Position numbers and translations under genes: made by a program. The notes below the pieces were generated by a model. That model made no database searches. It was given only the letters and a program-made list of their open reading frames with translations, and was not told the origin of the DNA. Positions 63,570 through 64,000 of a stretch of DNA of 64,000 bases are shown in pieces; within the stretch, counting starts at the first letter, position 1, and every line of letters begins with the position of its first letter. This DNA is from Candidatus Didemnitutus sp. GTDB lineage: Bacteria > Verrucomicrobiota > Verrucomicrobiia > Opitutales > Opitutaceae. The DNA is taken from the NCBI GenBank assembly GCA_017991595.1, contig JAGOQJ010000005.1, positions 124,001-188,000 of the forward strand, given 5' to 3'.

Positions 63570-63917
63570 TTATTCGTCGGCGTAGGTGAATTGGATGGGG
63601 ATGGTCACCCGCATCGCGACCACCTCGCCGGCCTTCTTCGCAGGTTTGAATTTCCATTTGCGCAGCGCCTCGAGCGCCGGCTGCACGAAGGCGTCGTGCG
63701 TCGTCTTCTCCACGGTGGGCTCGACCACATTGCCCTTCTCATCGACGGTGCACTTCACCGTCACCACGCCACCGACGCCATTCTGACGCATCTGGATCGG
63801 ATATTTCGGCGGCACCATGCGCACCGGCACCGGAGCCTCCACGGCCTCGTCGGCCAGCACAGGCGGGGAAAACGACACGGCCAAGGCCAACAACCCGATC
63901 ACGAGGATAGTTTTCAT
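63570..63917 (-). CDS. Small exported protein made of a single TonB C-terminal domain
   Basis: A 115-residue protein. [20 protein letters not shown] looks like a cleavable signal peptide (site near VLADEA), and almost all the rest is a TonB_C domain: [37 protein letters not shown] and [20 protein letters not shown]. It lacks the Pro-rich spacer needed to span the periplasm, and if the leader is cleaved it also lacks a membrane anchor, so it is unlikely to be a normal energy transducer. It is 25 bases upstream of the chemotaxis gene and probably co-transcribed. The function is unknown; regulation of TBDR access or a sensor role are possibilities. Confidence 0.85.
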   Translation of the reverse strand: MKTILVIGLLALAVSFSPPVLADEAVEAPVPVRMVPPKYPIQMRQNGVGGVVTVKCTVDEKGNVVEPTVEKTTHDAFVQPALEALRKWKFKPAKKAGEVVAMRVTIPIQFTYADE

Positions 63918-64000
63918 AGACTGCGAAAGCTAAATCGGCGGGCCGGCCGGGGGCTTTAGGGAAATATGCGGAAAAGCACGGGCCAAACGGCGGCGGCAAA

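Overview
The window is G+C-rich DNA of a Gram-negative bacterium. BamA, Skp, LpxD, an ExbB/ExbD/TonB system and four large TonB-dependent receptors (TBDRs) imply an outer membrane. Two C-terminal PEPSTYAA sorting tails, LacI-type control of a polysaccharide locus, DUF2264 and heparinase-like proteins, and the general gene style point to Verrucomicrobiota, most likely Opitutaceae. That placement is inferred; no 16S rRNA gene is present.

Layout. (1) 1-4613: 5'-truncated nifJ (pyruvate:ferredoxin oxidoreductase) with a dihydroorotate dehydrogenase-like gene, ended by a terminator. (2) 4646-12589, minus strand: two TBDRs flanking a gamma-glutamyltransferase. (3) 12824-13680: an orphan LuxR-type response regulator, a two-way terminator and tRNA-Pro. 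(4) 13757-18544, minus strand: exbB-exbD-exbD-tonB-TPR followed by two paralogous membrane-anchored coiled-coil proteins. (5) 18796-19114: tRNA-Gln, -Thr and -Lys. (6) 19422-22902: a TPR histidine kinase, an HTH-metallo-beta-lactamase fusion and pyrE. (7) 22957-34235, minus strand: a housekeeping block reading rplY-pth-rpsF-ssb-rplI-dnaB-bamA-skp-lpxD-prs-degP, with tRNA-Asn upstream. (8) 34395-35306: a parvulin-type prolyl isomerase.

(9) 35478-61162 looks like a polyuronate utilisation region. It holds a LacI regulator, a sodium:solute symporter, a TBDR, an SDR oxidoreductase, a mannose-6-phosphate isomerase-like protein, a 2-hydroxyacid dehydrogenase, a DUF2264 protein, a heparinase II/III-like lyase and an esterase. 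It continues with two PEP-CTERM proteins, a modular PL6 (alginate lyase/chondroitinase B family) enzyme, a beta-helix protein, an unknown secreted protein, a sugar isomerase/epimerase-like TIM barrel and another TBDR. (10) 61607-63917: a methyl-accepting chemotaxis protein and a stand-alone TonB C-terminal domain protein.

How the genes may work together. The proposed model is that secreted PL6 and beta-helix proteins cut an acidic polysaccharide, TBDRs powered by ExbB/ExbD/TonB import the oligomers, heparinase-like and DUF2264 proteins finish depolymerisation, the symporter imports monomers, and the SDR and dehydrogenase reduce them. Five A/T-rich near-palindromes of the form TGATAA(T/C)TATCA lie upstream of the LacI gene, the symporter operon, the first PEP-CTERM gene, the PL6 gene and the last TBDR. 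They stand out against the G+C-rich background and are the best candidate for a shared operator. The other main curiosities are a palindromic repeat inserted in frame inside the DUF2264 gene, the expanded TonB operon, and the HTH-metallo-beta-lactamase protein with altered metal ligands.
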